64,000 nt of DNA from Acidicapsa ligni (GTDB lineage: Bacteria; Acidobacteriota; Terriglobia; Terriglobales; Acidobacteriaceae), in NCBI RefSeq assembly GCF_025685655.1, contig NZ_JAGSYG010000003.1, positions 620,001 through 684,000 on the forward strand, written 5' to 3'. Positions 54,078 through 63,897 of the stretch are shown here, one piece after another. A program made the position numbers and the translations under genes. The number at the start of each line of letters is the position of its first letter. Position 1 is the stretch's first letter. The notes below the pieces were generated by a model. The model had not been told where the DNA came from. It did not search any database and worked only from the letters and a program-made list of their open reading frames with translations.

Positions 54078-57000
54078 CTAAAAACGATAGGAGGTGGAGA
54101 ATTGAATTTGTCGAGGCGAAGTCGCCGTAGCCGAGATTTGACCAAATGTCGTACTAGAAATGTTCGCTACGGGCGCGGCATAGCTGGCGATGTTAAGCGC
54201 ATTGAAGAAATCAGTGCGAAATTGGAGCTTATGCGCTTCCCAGATGGTGAAGTCCTTGGAAACAGAGAGGTCTATCTGAGTGAAGCGCGGTCCCCGCTCT
54301 GTACCGACACGCGCGGTGCCGAGTTGATTTGGAAGCTCCGGCCCATACGCGCAAGATCCATCGAACGCCCCGGATGTTCCCGTACACGGTCTTGCTGATG
54401 AATCCGTTCCGAACCAGTTCTTGATTGAATGATTGACGACATGCAGCGGAAGATACTGATCCGCGCGTGCCGTCTCCGCGTTTAAGTTGGCGTTATTGTT
54501 ACTCGTAATCGTGATGGGAAACCCTGAATACGCAATCACAACGCCAGAAGTCTTCCAGCCTCCGGCAACGCTGTCCAGCAGCCTGTTCCACTGAGTTCCA
54601 AACTTGCGTCCGCGGCCAAAGGGCAGATCGTACACGGCAGTTGCTGTAAAGTTCTGACGTGTATCGTAAGCTGCCGGGCCGTAATCAGCTATCAAGTTGT
54701 ACGCGTTCTGGGCAGACACGCTGTTCGCATCTACACCAGCTAAGCCCTGAATTCCCACCGCGTCGGTCATCGTTTTTGACCAAGTGTAGTTGATCGAATA
54801 CTCAAGCCCCTGACTTAGGCGATTCTTGAGTACAACCTGAAGTGCGTTGTAATTAAAGACGGCTTCGGACAAAATGACGCTCAGGTAGCCCGTTTGTCCA
54901 ATCAAATTATAGAACGGTGCATTTGAGCAACTAGCCGTGCAGGGAGAGGGCCACTGGTTGAAGTTCTCCCAGTTGAGTAAGTGCTGTCCAATCTGGCCCA
55001 CATAACCAGCCTGCAACGAACTGGTGTGATTCAATTCAAATTGGGCGCTCAGGTTGTACTGCTGCACGAATGCAGGGCGGATATTCGGAGCCCAGATGTT
55101 GTACTGCGTGTTCTTCGTCAAGCTGCCGCCGGTCGATACCATAAAGCCATTTTCGACTCGAATAGGAGAGCCGCCTGATGTCCGATTCGGCGTCGAAGTT
55201 GTCTCTGAAAACTGGGCTTCAAATGGGGGATTCTGCGTAAATCGCGTCCCTACGCCACCGCCCTCAAGGTTATCGGTGATGCCATAGCCCATGCGAACGA
55301 CAAGCCGTGGCAACGCCTGCCAGGACGCGCCTAAGCGCGGCATAACAGCAGTGTAGTTGGCGTTATAAAGCGCCCGGCTGTTGCCATTCTGCCCGGCAAG
55401 TTCCACTCCTGCAGGACCGAGGGACGGGTTAGACAGATTTACCGAGACTTGTCGATTGTGAACTTCGTAGGTCGGCTGGTCATACGCGTACCGCACACCA
55501 AGGTTAATGGTCAGATTATGGCGCAGCTTCCAATCGTCTTGCACATAGTACGCATCGCGCCACTGGCGCTCGCCAAACAGTCCTGTCACTCCTCCTACTC
55601 CGGCCGAGACTCCCTCGTCCAGGACGAAATCCGCGAACGGAAAGCCCGCCGACGGCGCTCCATTCGAGGTTGGATTCGATGTGAATTGGCCGGAATAACT
55701 GAAATTTCCCAACGCTCCGTTATTTCCGGGCACCGCATAGTTTTGCTGGTAGCGGACAAACTGCAGACCAAACTTGGTAACGTGATTTCCATGTTCCCAA
55801 ATAATGTCGTCTCCGTATTCGATCGTGTTATCGACGATCGTATCCGAGACCGCGGAGGAGCCAATGTTAGTAGCATCGCTCCCAGAAAATTTCATCAAGC
55901 TGAAGCCTTCATAAGGCTGGTTCTCATAAGGGATGCCAACAACACTATCTCCCATCTTTCCAAATAAGCCGGTACTATCCTGCGTCGCCCCGGAAGCTAG
56001 TCCATTTACACGCATATATCCTGCGCGAAACTCATTCACGAAAGACTGACCGAAAGTATGAACTTCGTTCAGCACCAAACTTTGAAATGGAAAAACGCTC
56101 GTCTGCGGAAATGTGATCGCTAGAACAGGATGAGCGGTCGTGGAGACGGCCTGGTCCTGTGAGAACCGTACCATCAGCGAGTCCTTAGGGCCAATCGCAT
56201 AATCGCCCCGAAGGTCTCCTTGATCATTCGTATAGGCTGTCTTGGAGTAGCCGATATAGTCGTTCTGCGTCAGACCATCCAAAGGAGTGTTGTTCGGCAA
56301 GGGATAAATCTCGGGATGCGCGAAAAGAAAGGTAGCTACAGGATTGGTAATTGGAATCTGATTGTTGGCGTAAGGAGTAAATCCGTCTTGCGTGTTGTAC
56401 AGTTGAATCTTTTTGACGCTGAGAAGCTGAGAGAGGTCTCCAGTTCGCATCTGTGAGGTCGGAACGCTAGCGGTAGCAGCACCACCGGAGTGATAACGAA
56501 ATCCCTCATAGTCGGCGAAGAGGAAGAGCTTATTTTTAATGACGGGACCTCCAAAGGTCGCGCCGAATTGATTTTGCGTATAGCTGCTCTTGGGAATCTG
56601 CGAGATATTGTTTGCCAGGGAGTTCGCGTCAAGCGAATCATTTCTAAGAAAATTGTAGACACTTCCGTGGAACGAATTGCTCCCGCCCTTGGTCACCAAA
56701 ATGACCTCGCCACCGCTCGCATTTCCATACTCTGCGTCCGCGTTGCCCGTGATAACACGAATCTCCTGTGTTGCGGCAGGCGCCAGATTGTAGGATATGC
56801 GGTTATCGATACTCTGGTTGATCTCCACACCATCCTGAATGTAGCTGTTGCTTTGTCCACGATTCCCATTGAACTGCGGCGTATCGAAAGCCGACGCCGT
56901 TGGGAAGTTGGCGATGTATCCCGTCATATAGCTGAGGCTGGTTGTAACTGCCCCTGGAACGAAAAGTGTAAGCGCGGAGAAGTTGAGGCCGTTGTTGGGC

Positions 57001-57458
57001 AGGTTATTTAGCTCATTGAAGCTGAGAGTGGCGCCCAATGTGGGGCTTTGGGTTTCCAGTACAGGAGTCGCATCGGAGCTTACATTGACGTTGTTCGATG
57101 CACCCTGAACCTTCAGCGCGGCATTGAAATCCACAATCTTATCGATCCCCAGATCGAACGGACCGACCTGGAAGTCTGAAAATCCAGATGACGATATCTC
57201 CAGCTTATAGCTGCCAATCGGTAGAAACTGGATGGTGTAAAACCCAGAATGGTCGCTATGCGTAGCTGTGGATATGCCCGTATTTACATTGGTGATCTTG
57301 ACGGCAGCGCCTTGAACGACTGCCCCGCTTGATTCTGTAACTGTGCCGCGTACAGATCCTGTGATGGTTTGGCCATCGACAGGATGCGCGTCATACATCA
57401 AGATGGCGAGAATTAAGAAACAAAAGATCCGGGTAGTTAAACTTATGAAGCCTTTCAT
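54078..57458 (-). CDS. Oar-like TonB-dependent receptor (1126 aa)
   Basis: Signal peptide (~1-29), carboxypeptidase-regulatory domain (~32-112, GTVTESSGAVVQGAAVKITN), plug (~118-260; NNLPNNGLNFSALTLFVPGA, NGNRGQSNSYIQDGVEINQS, AEYGNASGGEVILVTKGGSN) and barrel ending RQIQFSTSYRF. The start has AGGAGATGCC immediately before it. It differs in the plug region from the locus A/B receptors and has no adjacent sigma, anti-sigma or lipoprotein gene. It is divergent from the AraC/MFS/PHP genes, which start 760 bases upstream, and a shared role with them is possible but only by position. Substrate unknown. Confidence 0.92.
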   Translation of the reverse strand: MKGFISLTTRIFCFLILAILMYDAHPVDGQTITGSVRGTVTESSGAVVQGAAVKITNVNTGISTATHSDHSGFYTIQFLPIGSYKLEISSSGFSDFQVGPFDLGIDKIVDFNAALKVQGASNNVNVSSDATPVLETQSPTLGATLSFNELNNLPNNGLNFSALTLFVPGAVTTSLSYMTGYIANFPTASAFDTPQFNGNRGQSNSYIQDGVEINQSIDNRISYNLAPAATQEIRVITGNADAEYGNASGGEVILVTKGGSNSFHGSVYNFLRNDSLDANSLANNISQIPKSSYTQNQFGATFGGPVIKNKLFLFADYEGFRYHSGGAATASVPTSQMRTGDLSQLLSVKKIQLYNTQDGFTPYANNQIPITNPVATFLFAHPEIYPLPNNTPLDGLTQNDYIGYSKTAYTNDQGDLRGDYAIGPKDSLMVRFSQDQAVSTTAHPVLAITFPQTSVFPFQSLVLNEVHTFGQSFVNEFRAGYMRVNGLASGATQDSTGLFGKMGDSVVGIPYENQPYEGFSLMKFSGSDATNIGSSAVSDTIVDNTIEYGDDIIWEHGNHVTKFGLQFVRYQQNYAVPGNNGALGNFSYSGQFTSNPTSNGAPSAGFPFADFVLDEGVSAGVGGVTGLFGERQWRDAYYVQDDWKLRHNLTINLGVRYAYDQPTYEVHNRQVSVNLSNPSLGPAGVELAGQNGNSRALYNANYTAVMPRLGASWQALPRLVVRMGYGITDNLEGGGVGTRFTQNPPFEAQFSETTSTPNRTSGGSPIRVENGFMVSTGGSLTKNTQYNIWAPNIRPAFVQQYNLSAQFELNHTSSLQAGYVGQIGQHLLNWENFNQWPSPCTASCSNAPFYNLIGQTGYLSVILSEAVFNYNALQVVLKNRLSQGLEYSINYTWSKTMTDAVGIQGLAGVDANSVSAQNAYNLIADYGPAAYDTRQNFTATAVYDLPFGRGRKFGTQWNRLLDSVAGGWKTSGVVIAYSGFPITITSNNNANLNAETARADQYLPLHVVNHSIKNWFGTDSSARPCTGTSGAFDGSCAYGPELPNQLGTARVGTERGPRFTQIDLSVSKDFTIWEAHKLQFRTDFFNALNIASYAAPVANISSTTFGQISATATSPRQIQFSTSYRF

Positions 57459-58219
57459 GGCATCTCCTAAATTGTAGTTGAGCTTTTTGCAGGGTTCTGA
57501 TGGTTGAATGTGTGATTACCAGGCAGGGATCTTGCCAGCTCTCGTCGCGATCAATATCGTTGTTGTCCTTTGATTACGTGGCAAAAGCGCCATGGCGAGT
57601 GGTTGGATGCGACAGCATATGCTGATCCCTGAAAAGATGCTGGAAGCACCCGCCGGAGTGAAGCGTTGGCTCGTCGCCACCACGCCCGGATCGGTCACAG
57701 CGCGCAACGGTTTCTGCGAAGGCTGCCGTAGTGCAGTTCCATAAAACGTGGGCTGCAAGGGAATATGGAGAAGCTGAGAATGAGCCTATTCAGCAAAATA
57801 GATTTCACAGTACAGTTGATCCTCATATCTAAGGCGGGATACGTGGCTTGTTGGCCAAGGCAGTCGCCCAGAGATTGTCAATTCATGAAGTTGTAGGCAA
57901 GCGCTCGGGAATGAGACAGGTCTCCCGGTACCTGGGTGAAGACCCTCGCAAACTCGAAGCCTAGTCAACTCGATCAACGAAATCAGAATAAGGCGCAGGG
58001 AATCGGAACCGGCAATATTCAGGGCCTACTTCGAGCCCTTCTCGCGCGCCAGTTGAGCGAAATCCGACAATCGCAATCTCGGAGATGGCGAGGAAATGTG
58101 TACATATTCAAGAATTCAGGACGGTTAGCTCCATCCTGAGCAGCGATGGATTGTTACTGGCATGTTCATTAACAACGTATAAATGAACCCTGATTACACT
58201 GAAACCGAGGGGTGTAGCG
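57459..58219. other. divergent intergenic region between TBDR and AraC genes
   Basis: 761 bases with no intact gene; it should hold promoters for both directions. A minus-strand frame (57516-57758) reads QPTFYGTALRQPSQKPLRAV.. VATSQRFTPAGASSIF and then appears to continue in another frame (QGSAYAVAS), so it may be a gene relic; I am not sure of the family. Elsewhere nothing is recognised. Confidence 0.4.
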
Positions 58220-59068
58220 ATGGGTGTGAGCAAGTTCGTATGCTGTCCCGAATCTGGATTACGCGTCCAACTTTTTCATCACGAAGAAGCCATTACCTTT
58301 CCAATGCACGCCCACGACGAGATGGCAATCGTGATCGGTACCGAAGGAATCCTCGAGTCCACGCAGTTTTCATGCCGAGAGCTTCTTCACGAAGATCAGG
58401 TCTTGTTCACCAATGCCAAGATCCCACACGCGAGCCGGTATTACATCGAGAACAAGCCGACCCGGGGAGTTACGATCGAATTTCATCCGGCAGTGCTGCA
58501 TCGCCTTGGATACCCTCGCTCATCTCCCTATCCTCGCTCAGTGTTTATGGGCAAGCTCAACATGCCCAGGGTTGGTCAATTGGCCCGCATGATCGAGGAT
58601 GAGATGCTCAAGTCGGACCAGAGCAGCCTGCTGATGGCCACAGCTCTTGCCCGCCAGATTATTTCTCTCGTACTGCGCGAATGGCCTCAATCGCTGATTC
58701 GCAGGCAGGATGCCAACGACCATAGATATCTTCCCAGGCACGAACTGGTGCGGTCGATCGAGATCATGAGTTCCATGTCCCCACATGATTTCAGAGTGCC
58801 CTTCCTGGCTGGTCAGGTGAATCGAAGCACATCTACATTTTCTCGATTATTTACACATTCGACGGGCATCAGCCCTCACAAATCCTATAGCAACCTTCTT
58901 CTTGGACAGGCCGCGGATCTGCTGCTGAACACAGACCGTCAGATTAAAGAAATCGCCCTGGACCTCGGTTTCCGCAACTTCAGTCACTTCTCGAATGTCT
59001 TCCGACAACGGTGGAAGATGACCCCGACCGAGTTCCGGGAGAAATCTTGCCTGCCTGACTATTTCTAA
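58220..59068 (+). CDS. AraC-family transcriptional regulator with cupin-like sensor domain (282 aa)
   Basis: N-terminal AraC-binding/cupin-type domain (~10-110; HHEEAITFPMHAHDEMAIVI, with the His-rich strand; ..DQVLFTNAKIPHA). C-terminal double helix-turn-helix (~185-280; AGQVNRSTSTFSRLFTHSTG, ADLLLNTDRQIKEIALDLGF, NFSHFSNVFRQRWKMTPTEF). The ATG has GAGGGG upstream. It is followed after 174 bases by a transporter and then a PHP-domain protein on the same strand, so it probably controls them in response to a small ligand. The effector cannot be named. Confidence 0.9.
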   Translation: MGVSKFVCCPESGLRVQLFHHEEAITFPMHAHDEMAIVIGTEGILESTQFSCRELLHEDQVLFTNAKIPHASRYYIENKPTRGVTIEFHPAVLHRLGYPRSSPYPRSVFMGKLNMPRVGQLARMIEDEMLKSDQSSLLMATALARQIISLVLREWPQSLIRRQDANDHRYLPRHELVRSIEIMSSMSPHDFRVPFLAGQVNRSTSTFSRLFTHSTGISPHKSYSNLLLGQAADLLLNTDRQIKEIALDLGFRNFSHFSNVFRQRWKMTPTEFREKSCLPDYF

Positions 59069-59242
59069 CGAATCGAGCACATGTTCCTGGTTCAGAACCG
59101 AGCCCGGGTGCGAAGACCTGGCCACAAAGAGCATAAGGAGATCTACAGACAAGACGATTGATGTGGGAAATGCGGGTCGAAGTGATAGGCATATCGGGCC
59201 GTGCGCAAGCAAAGAAATTCCTTTAGGAGCGAAGGAAACGAT

Positions 59243-60601
59243 ATGGCCACTTCGATCAACTTCCGGCAGGCTGACTTCTCCGAGATGGACAATGCAGGCA
59301 TCACGAAAGTGCATTGGAAGATCGTGCTCATTTCGGGTGTTGGTTTCTTTACCGACGCATATGATCTGTTCATCATCGGCATCGTCATGGTGCTGCTCAA
59401 GCCGATGTGGCATATCGGTAAACTGGAAGAAGGCCTGGTTGAGTCCACAGCCCTGTTAGCCTCGGCGATAGGAGCTCTACTTTTTGGTCGCATCGCGGAT
59501 ATAGTCGGCCGCAAGAGGATCTATGGGGTCGAGATGCTGGTCCTTGCGGCAGGCGCGGCAGCTTGCGCACTATCCCCCAACATTTGGTGGCTCATCGGGT
59601 TTCGGTTCATTCTCGGAATTGGCATTGGTGGCGACTACCCTGTCTCCGCCACGATCATAAGCGAATATGCCGGAAAAGCTCATCGAGGCATGCTGATCAC
59701 GCTCGTCTTTGCTATGCAAGCCGCTGGCCTGATCTTCGGTCCGCTGCTTGCCGCGGCCTTACTCACCACTCATCTCTCATATAACGTCGTCTGGCGTATT
59801 CTGATCTCTATCGGTGCTTTGCCTGCTCTCGCGGTATATCGTGCACGCAGACATCTCAAAGAAACCCCACGCTTCCTCGAAGCTGCCGGACTGCACGGGT
59901 TGGAATACGTTGATACAAAGAGCTACTCCACCAGGAAGAGCAACTCCACAATATTCTGGGATGGCTTTCAGCACCTCGCAGGCAGCAAGAGACTCCTTTC
60001 TCAATTGATCGGCGCCAGCGCAGCTTGGTTTCTGGTGGACTTTGCCTACTATGGCAACACCGTCTCAAGCCCACTCGTGCTTTCCGGTCTTGGCGGCGAC
60101 CACACCATCCTGCAAAGGACGCTGATCCAATTCGGCATCTTTGTCGTTTTTGCAGTACCGGGCTATGCGGCCGCAGTCTTCACGATGGACAAGTTGGGCC
60201 GCAAAACGATCCAGAGTCTTGGTTTCGGCATGATGGCAGTGACCTTTGGCCTGCTCGCTATCATTCCAGGAATTGAGAAGCGGACATACCCCTTCCTCAT
60301 GATCTACGGCTTTAGCTATTTCTTTACCAAGTTCGGTCCGAATGCCACTGTTTTCGTGTATCCCGCGGAGATTTTCCCTGTAAGAGTTCGAACCACTGGA
60401 CACGGCATCGCTGCGGCCATAGGCAAGATTGGTGCCTTTGCCGGCGTTTTTACTTTCCCGTTCTTAATGCATAGTCATGGTCTGCCTCTAGTAGAAGGCA
60501 CAGCAGCCATCGTGTGCGGGCTGGGACTGGTTGTCACCATCTTTTTTCTACCCGAAACCAGAGGTAAGAGCCTCGAAGAACTCTCGGAACAGTCCTATTG
60601 A
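59243..60601 (+). CDS. MFS transporter, PHS (phosphate/organophosphate:H+ symporter) type (452 aa)
   Basis: Twelve-helix inner-membrane carrier. Helix 1 has GVGFFTDAYDLFIIGIVMV, typical of the PHS family (Pho84-like); motif A is GRIADIVGRKRIYG; helix 4 has GIGIGGDYPVSATIISEYA, another PHS signature; a second motif A copy is MDKLGRKTI. It should move phosphate or a related anion in symport with protons, although some relatives carry organic acids. The start is set at 59243, where AAGGA precedes ATG at good spacing, rather than at 59201. Between AraC regulator and PHP-domain protein; the neighbours suggest uptake of a product released outside. Confidence 0.85.
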   Translation: MATSINFRQADFSEMDNAGITKVHWKIVLISGVGFFTDAYDLFIIGIVMVLLKPMWHIGKLEEGLVESTALLASAIGALLFGRIADIVGRKRIYGVEMLVLAAGAAACALSPNIWWLIGFRFILGIGIGGDYPVSATIISEYAGKAHRGMLITLVFAMQAAGLIFGPLLAAALLTTHLSYNVVWRILISIGALPALAVYRARRHLKETPRFLEAAGLHGLEYVDTKSYSTRKSNSTIFWDGFQHLAGSKRLLSQLIGASAAWFLVDFAYYGNTVSSPLVLSGLGGDHTILQRTLIQFGIFVVFAVPGYAAAVFTMDKLGRKTIQSLGFGMMAVTFGLLAIIPGIEKRTYPFLMIYGFSYFFTKFGPNATVFVYPAEIFPVRVRTTGHGIAAAIGKIGAFAGVFTFPFLMHSHGLPLVEGTAAIVCGLGLVVTIFFLPETRGKSLEELSEQSY

Positions 60602-61230
60602 AGGACAGCTTTGCGACAGTGATCCACAGACCGATTCCACACGGCAATATGGCGATTACACCCATTCGACTGCGAGTTAATCGACGCTGGTTCCGTTGCC
60701 ATTCTTCTGCATGGTCAATCCGCATCTTGACTTTCGAGCAGTCGATGAATTTGCTTTCATCCATCGAAACCTTCACGGTAAAAGCCCAGCAGATCCCATT
60801 CATGCATCGTCAATTTATATGGATGTCACAATTCTCTTTCGGCCTGCGCGCACTAAGTCGTTCATTTCACGAGAACTGCTTTCGATGCTGAAGCTGACGC
60901 CACTGCACAGTATTCAAATTCGCTCAGAACGGGCACAACATTGCGGAGAAATGGAGCCTGAATTCTCTGATATCCCTGCACGGCAACGGTTACACTCCTA
61001 TCGATACAAGCCGGTTATGAGCAGTCAACTAAAGAGCATGGTGTCTACATCATGCTTCTGCCTTGGCAATCTTGAGCAATCTCGTCGAGGCTCATTGCTC
61101 TGCTTCAAATGTTCTTACGAATGGCTTGAAGGAATCCGCTTGGCACCGTGACCAGCGGCACGCACTTTCTAAAAGCCTCCACCGCCAGCAATCCACCAAT
61201 CCTGCAACTCGACGCGAGGCACTTTTTTTG
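60602..61230. other. intergenic stretch between transporter and PHP-domain gene
   Basis: About 630 bases. Frames at 60696-61151 (plus) and others are open but show no known motif and poor composition, so I do not call a gene. No strong hairpin after the transporter. It should carry the ribosome site and perhaps a promoter of the PHP-domain gene. Confidence 0.45.
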
Positions 61231-63897
61231 ATGAATTCTCCAAGCTACTTTTCTTTCTCCCAAATGGTCAGACTTGCTACTCTGCTCTTCTTGACGTCGA
61301 TGTCCTGCATCGCATTCTCACAGAAGACAACCGGCGCCGCACTTCATAGTGGGAGTGCCTCTGACCATACCCTGTCTATCCAACGACAGGGCGAGGGCAG
61401 AGGGAATGTAGAGTCGCTGGACTCGAAGCTCGCCTGCGATTCGAGCTGCACAGTAGCTTTTCCCGCATCCGAAACCGTGCGTCTGATCGCCGTGCCCGCT
61501 CGGGATTCCACGTTTCTTGGCTGGCAAGGAGCCTGCCGTGGAACAGGAACATGCGCCGTATCGATGAAGCAAGCGCGAACGGTCGTGGCCAGATTCTCTC
61601 AGGTTGGGCCGATGATTCCGGCTGGTACCTGGCTTGCGGGCGATCTGCATGTGCATGACGATCATTCGTATGATGGCAGTCTCGCTCGGCAGCGAAACCA
61701 CGACAAGGCCAAAGGAAACGTGTCCGTCGCAGATCAAATAGCACAGGGCACCGCGAACGGCTTGAAATTCATGCCGCTGACCGATCATCGAACCTATGAC
61801 CAGCACTACGATCCGCTATGGGAGTCCTCATCACTGTTGCTGTTACCGGGTGAGGAAGCTAACACGAAGCCACACGCGACAGTTCTCGGCGCGGTGGATT
61901 CAATCATTCAGGGCGCCAGCCGTGCGGATCGGGCTGACTTCACGCATGTCCAGCAATCCGTTTGGGACGCGCACAGCCAGGATGCTGTATGGTCGGTCGC
62001 GCATCCTGACGACGGCGAGATGAACACCGATGGCAGCCTGAATGCGCTTGCAAACGTTCAGGGCGTCGACCTGATCGAGATATGGAACCGCGCGAGAAAT
62101 GTCGAAAAGCAAATCGACTACGACGAAAACCGCTGGAACGCAGGCTTCCGCTTCGGCGTAGCTGGCGTAAGCGACAGCCATATGCGAGAGCTCTGGAAGG
62201 TCGCGGGGCCGGGTATGAACACCTCCAGCGTCTTTGCGGAAGAGTACAACGAGCGTGCAATCCTCGCTGGGTTAAGAGCTGGACACACCAGCCTCTCGCC
62301 GCAGCCAACCGGACCGTTCCTCACCTTCACGACCGATCTGAAAGGCGGCGGCTACACCGCTATGGGCGGCGATGAGATCATCGTTCCAGCCGGCACCAGA
62401 GGACACCTGCGCATCCGGGTGCAGCGAGCGGCTGGGTTGCAGGTGCTGGTCTACCGCAAGCCAGGCAGAAGCGCTGGCCCGTTGAAGACATTTGTTCCCG
62501 CCAGTGATGATGAGACCGTGATGCTCGACGTAACTGCCGGAGACCAGCCGGACTGGTACCGCGTGGAGGTGCGCGGCCCCGGACTCACGAGAACAGGCGC
62601 CACGATTCCAAACGATCTGAGGGCCGCCGTCTCGCCGCTGTTTATCTCGCCGTCTCGCGTTGAAGCGAAGCCGGAGATTGCAGTGCCCGAGGATCAAGGC
62701 CAGGACGATGGCGCGGTACGGGTAGCGGGTGCACTCGGAGCGTTCGCAGGGTTTCCTGACGTAGCGGTGAACGCAGGTATCATCCACATAGTCGCTGAAG
62801 TCCACGGCGTAACTACCAGCACGATAGTCTATCGCCGACGCGATGCCAGAGGCTTCTGGAGCGATGCTGGCCAGACGCTCAGCGGCAAGGGTATGGCGCA
62901 GTTTCCTCGCGTGGTGGCCCGCGGCAACGACGTCTGGGTTACATGGCAGGAAGATGCCACTCAGATACCACACCGGCCCACGATCCAGTTGCGGCACTCC
63001 GTAGATGGAGGCCATACCTGGAAGCCCACCCAGACTGTGCGTGCACTGGAGGGACGCGCCGAGCGTCCGGCTCTCGCACTCTCCGCAAACGGTCAGCCAT
63101 TGTTGGTCTGGCAGGAGATTCGCGCCACTCAGCCATTCGATATCATGTTTCAGGAGATCGGGGCGGACGCAGAGCCTCGCAATCTCTCAAGAGAAGGCAA
63201 ATCCATCAGCGCGGGCACTCCCGACGATACCCGCTCGCCTCGCTATCCGGCCTCAGTCTGGCCGGCCATCGCAGTCGCCACGAACGGTCATGTCGCTGTG
63301 ACCTGGCAGGACAATCGTACGGATCCCGATCCCCTGTGGACCGGAACCGCCGCGGCTGGGAAGGGTACGGATCCTGACAACTGGCAGATTATGGTTGCTG
63401 TGCGGAACCCATCCAATACCTGGGCAGCTCCGGTCTCGCTCGGTGCCGAGGATATGGCAGATCGTCATCCTGATGTGGCGTTCAGCGGAGCTGGCGATCT
63501 TATCGTCACCTGGGAAAGCAAAGCGCTGGAACCCAGCGGCAAAAATCTGTCGGTTCGTGCAGCGGTGTCCACTGACGATGGCCTGACCTTTGCTCCCCCC
63601 ACAGTATTGGCTGAAGATGCGCAGACCATGAGCCAGCATGCTCGCCTTGGCCTCAACCTGGATGGCAGCGTGCGGGCGGTCTGGTTTGATTCACGCTCCG
63701 TCGACTGGCGTTGGCGCGTCATGACGGCGGTCTACCACAAGGATACGGGCTGGAGCACCGGATCTCTCCTCAATGGGGGTGGCAACAATACATGGCCAGC
63801 GACTGCCGGTGGTGCGATCGTCTTCGGCAGCACGCGCAACGCAGTACGGCTGCAGAGAGACATAACACAGCAGATTTATCTCATCGCTGTCCAATAG
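61231..63897 (+). CDS. secreted PHP-domain metallohydrolase (CehA/McbA-like) with Asp-box region (888 aa)
   Basis: Signal peptide from ATG 61231 (QMVRLATLLFLTSMSCIAFS; an ATG at 61264 would also work; the upstream open frame to 61063 is not a leader). Next is a bacterial InlB/Flg_new-type repeat (~55-125; GWQGACRGTGTCAVSM). A PHP/CehA-McbA-type metallohydrolase domain follows (~130-360; GDLHVHDDHS, MPLTDHRTY, LPGEEA, AHPDDGEM, GVSDSHM), with His/Asp/Glu clusters for metal. The C-terminal half (~450-888) has sialidase-like propeller traits with Asp-box-type SVDGGHTWKP and STDDGLTF. It should hydrolyse an ester, amide or phosphoester outside the cell. AraC and a PHS-type carrier precede it; the products could be taken up by that carrier. 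Confidence 0.8.
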   Translation: MNSPSYFSFSQMVRLATLLFLTSMSCIAFSQKTTGAALHSGSASDHTLSIQRQGEGRGNVESLDSKLACDSSCTVAFPASETVRLIAVPARDSTFLGWQGACRGTGTCAVSMKQARTVVARFSQVGPMIPAGTWLAGDLHVHDDHSYDGSLARQRNHDKAKGNVSVADQIAQGTANGLKFMPLTDHRTYDQHYDPLWESSSLLLLPGEEANTKPHATVLGAVDSIIQGASRADRADFTHVQQSVWDAHSQDAVWSVAHPDDGEMNTDGSLNALANVQGVDLIEIWNRARNVEKQIDYDENRWNAGFRFGVAGVSDSHMRELWKVAGPGMNTSSVFAEEYNERAILAGLRAGHTSLSPQPTGPFLTFTTDLKGGGYTAMGGDEIIVPAGTRGHLRIRVQRAAGLQVLVYRKPGRSAGPLKTFVPASDDETVMLDVTAGDQPDWYRVEVRGPGLTRTGATIPNDLRAAVSPLFISPSRVEAKPEIAVPEDQGQDDGAVRVAGALGAFAGFPDVAVNAGIIHIVAEVHGVTTSTIVYRRRDARGFWSDAGQTLSGKGMAQFPRVVARGNDVWVTWQEDATQIPHRPTIQLRHSVDGGHTWKPTQTVRALEGRAERPALALSANGQPLLVWQEIRATQPFDIMFQEIGADAEPRNLSREGKSISAGTPDDTRSPRYPASVWPAIAVATNGHVAVTWQDNRTDPDPLWTGTAAAGKGTDPDNWQIMVAVRNPSNTWAAPVSLGAEDMADRHPDVAFSGAGDLIVTWESKALEPSGKNLSVRAAVSTDDGLTFAPPTVLAEDAQTMSQHARLGLNLDGSVRAVWFDSRSVDWRWRVMTAVYHKDTGWSTGSLLNGGGNNTWPATAGGAIVFGSTRNAVRLQRDITQQIYLIAVQ

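Noticed and set aside
60696..61151. 151-residue plus-strand frame between transporter and PHP gene
   Set aside because: No ribosome site, no motif, unusual composition and overlap with the leader region of the next gene; left as non-coding.
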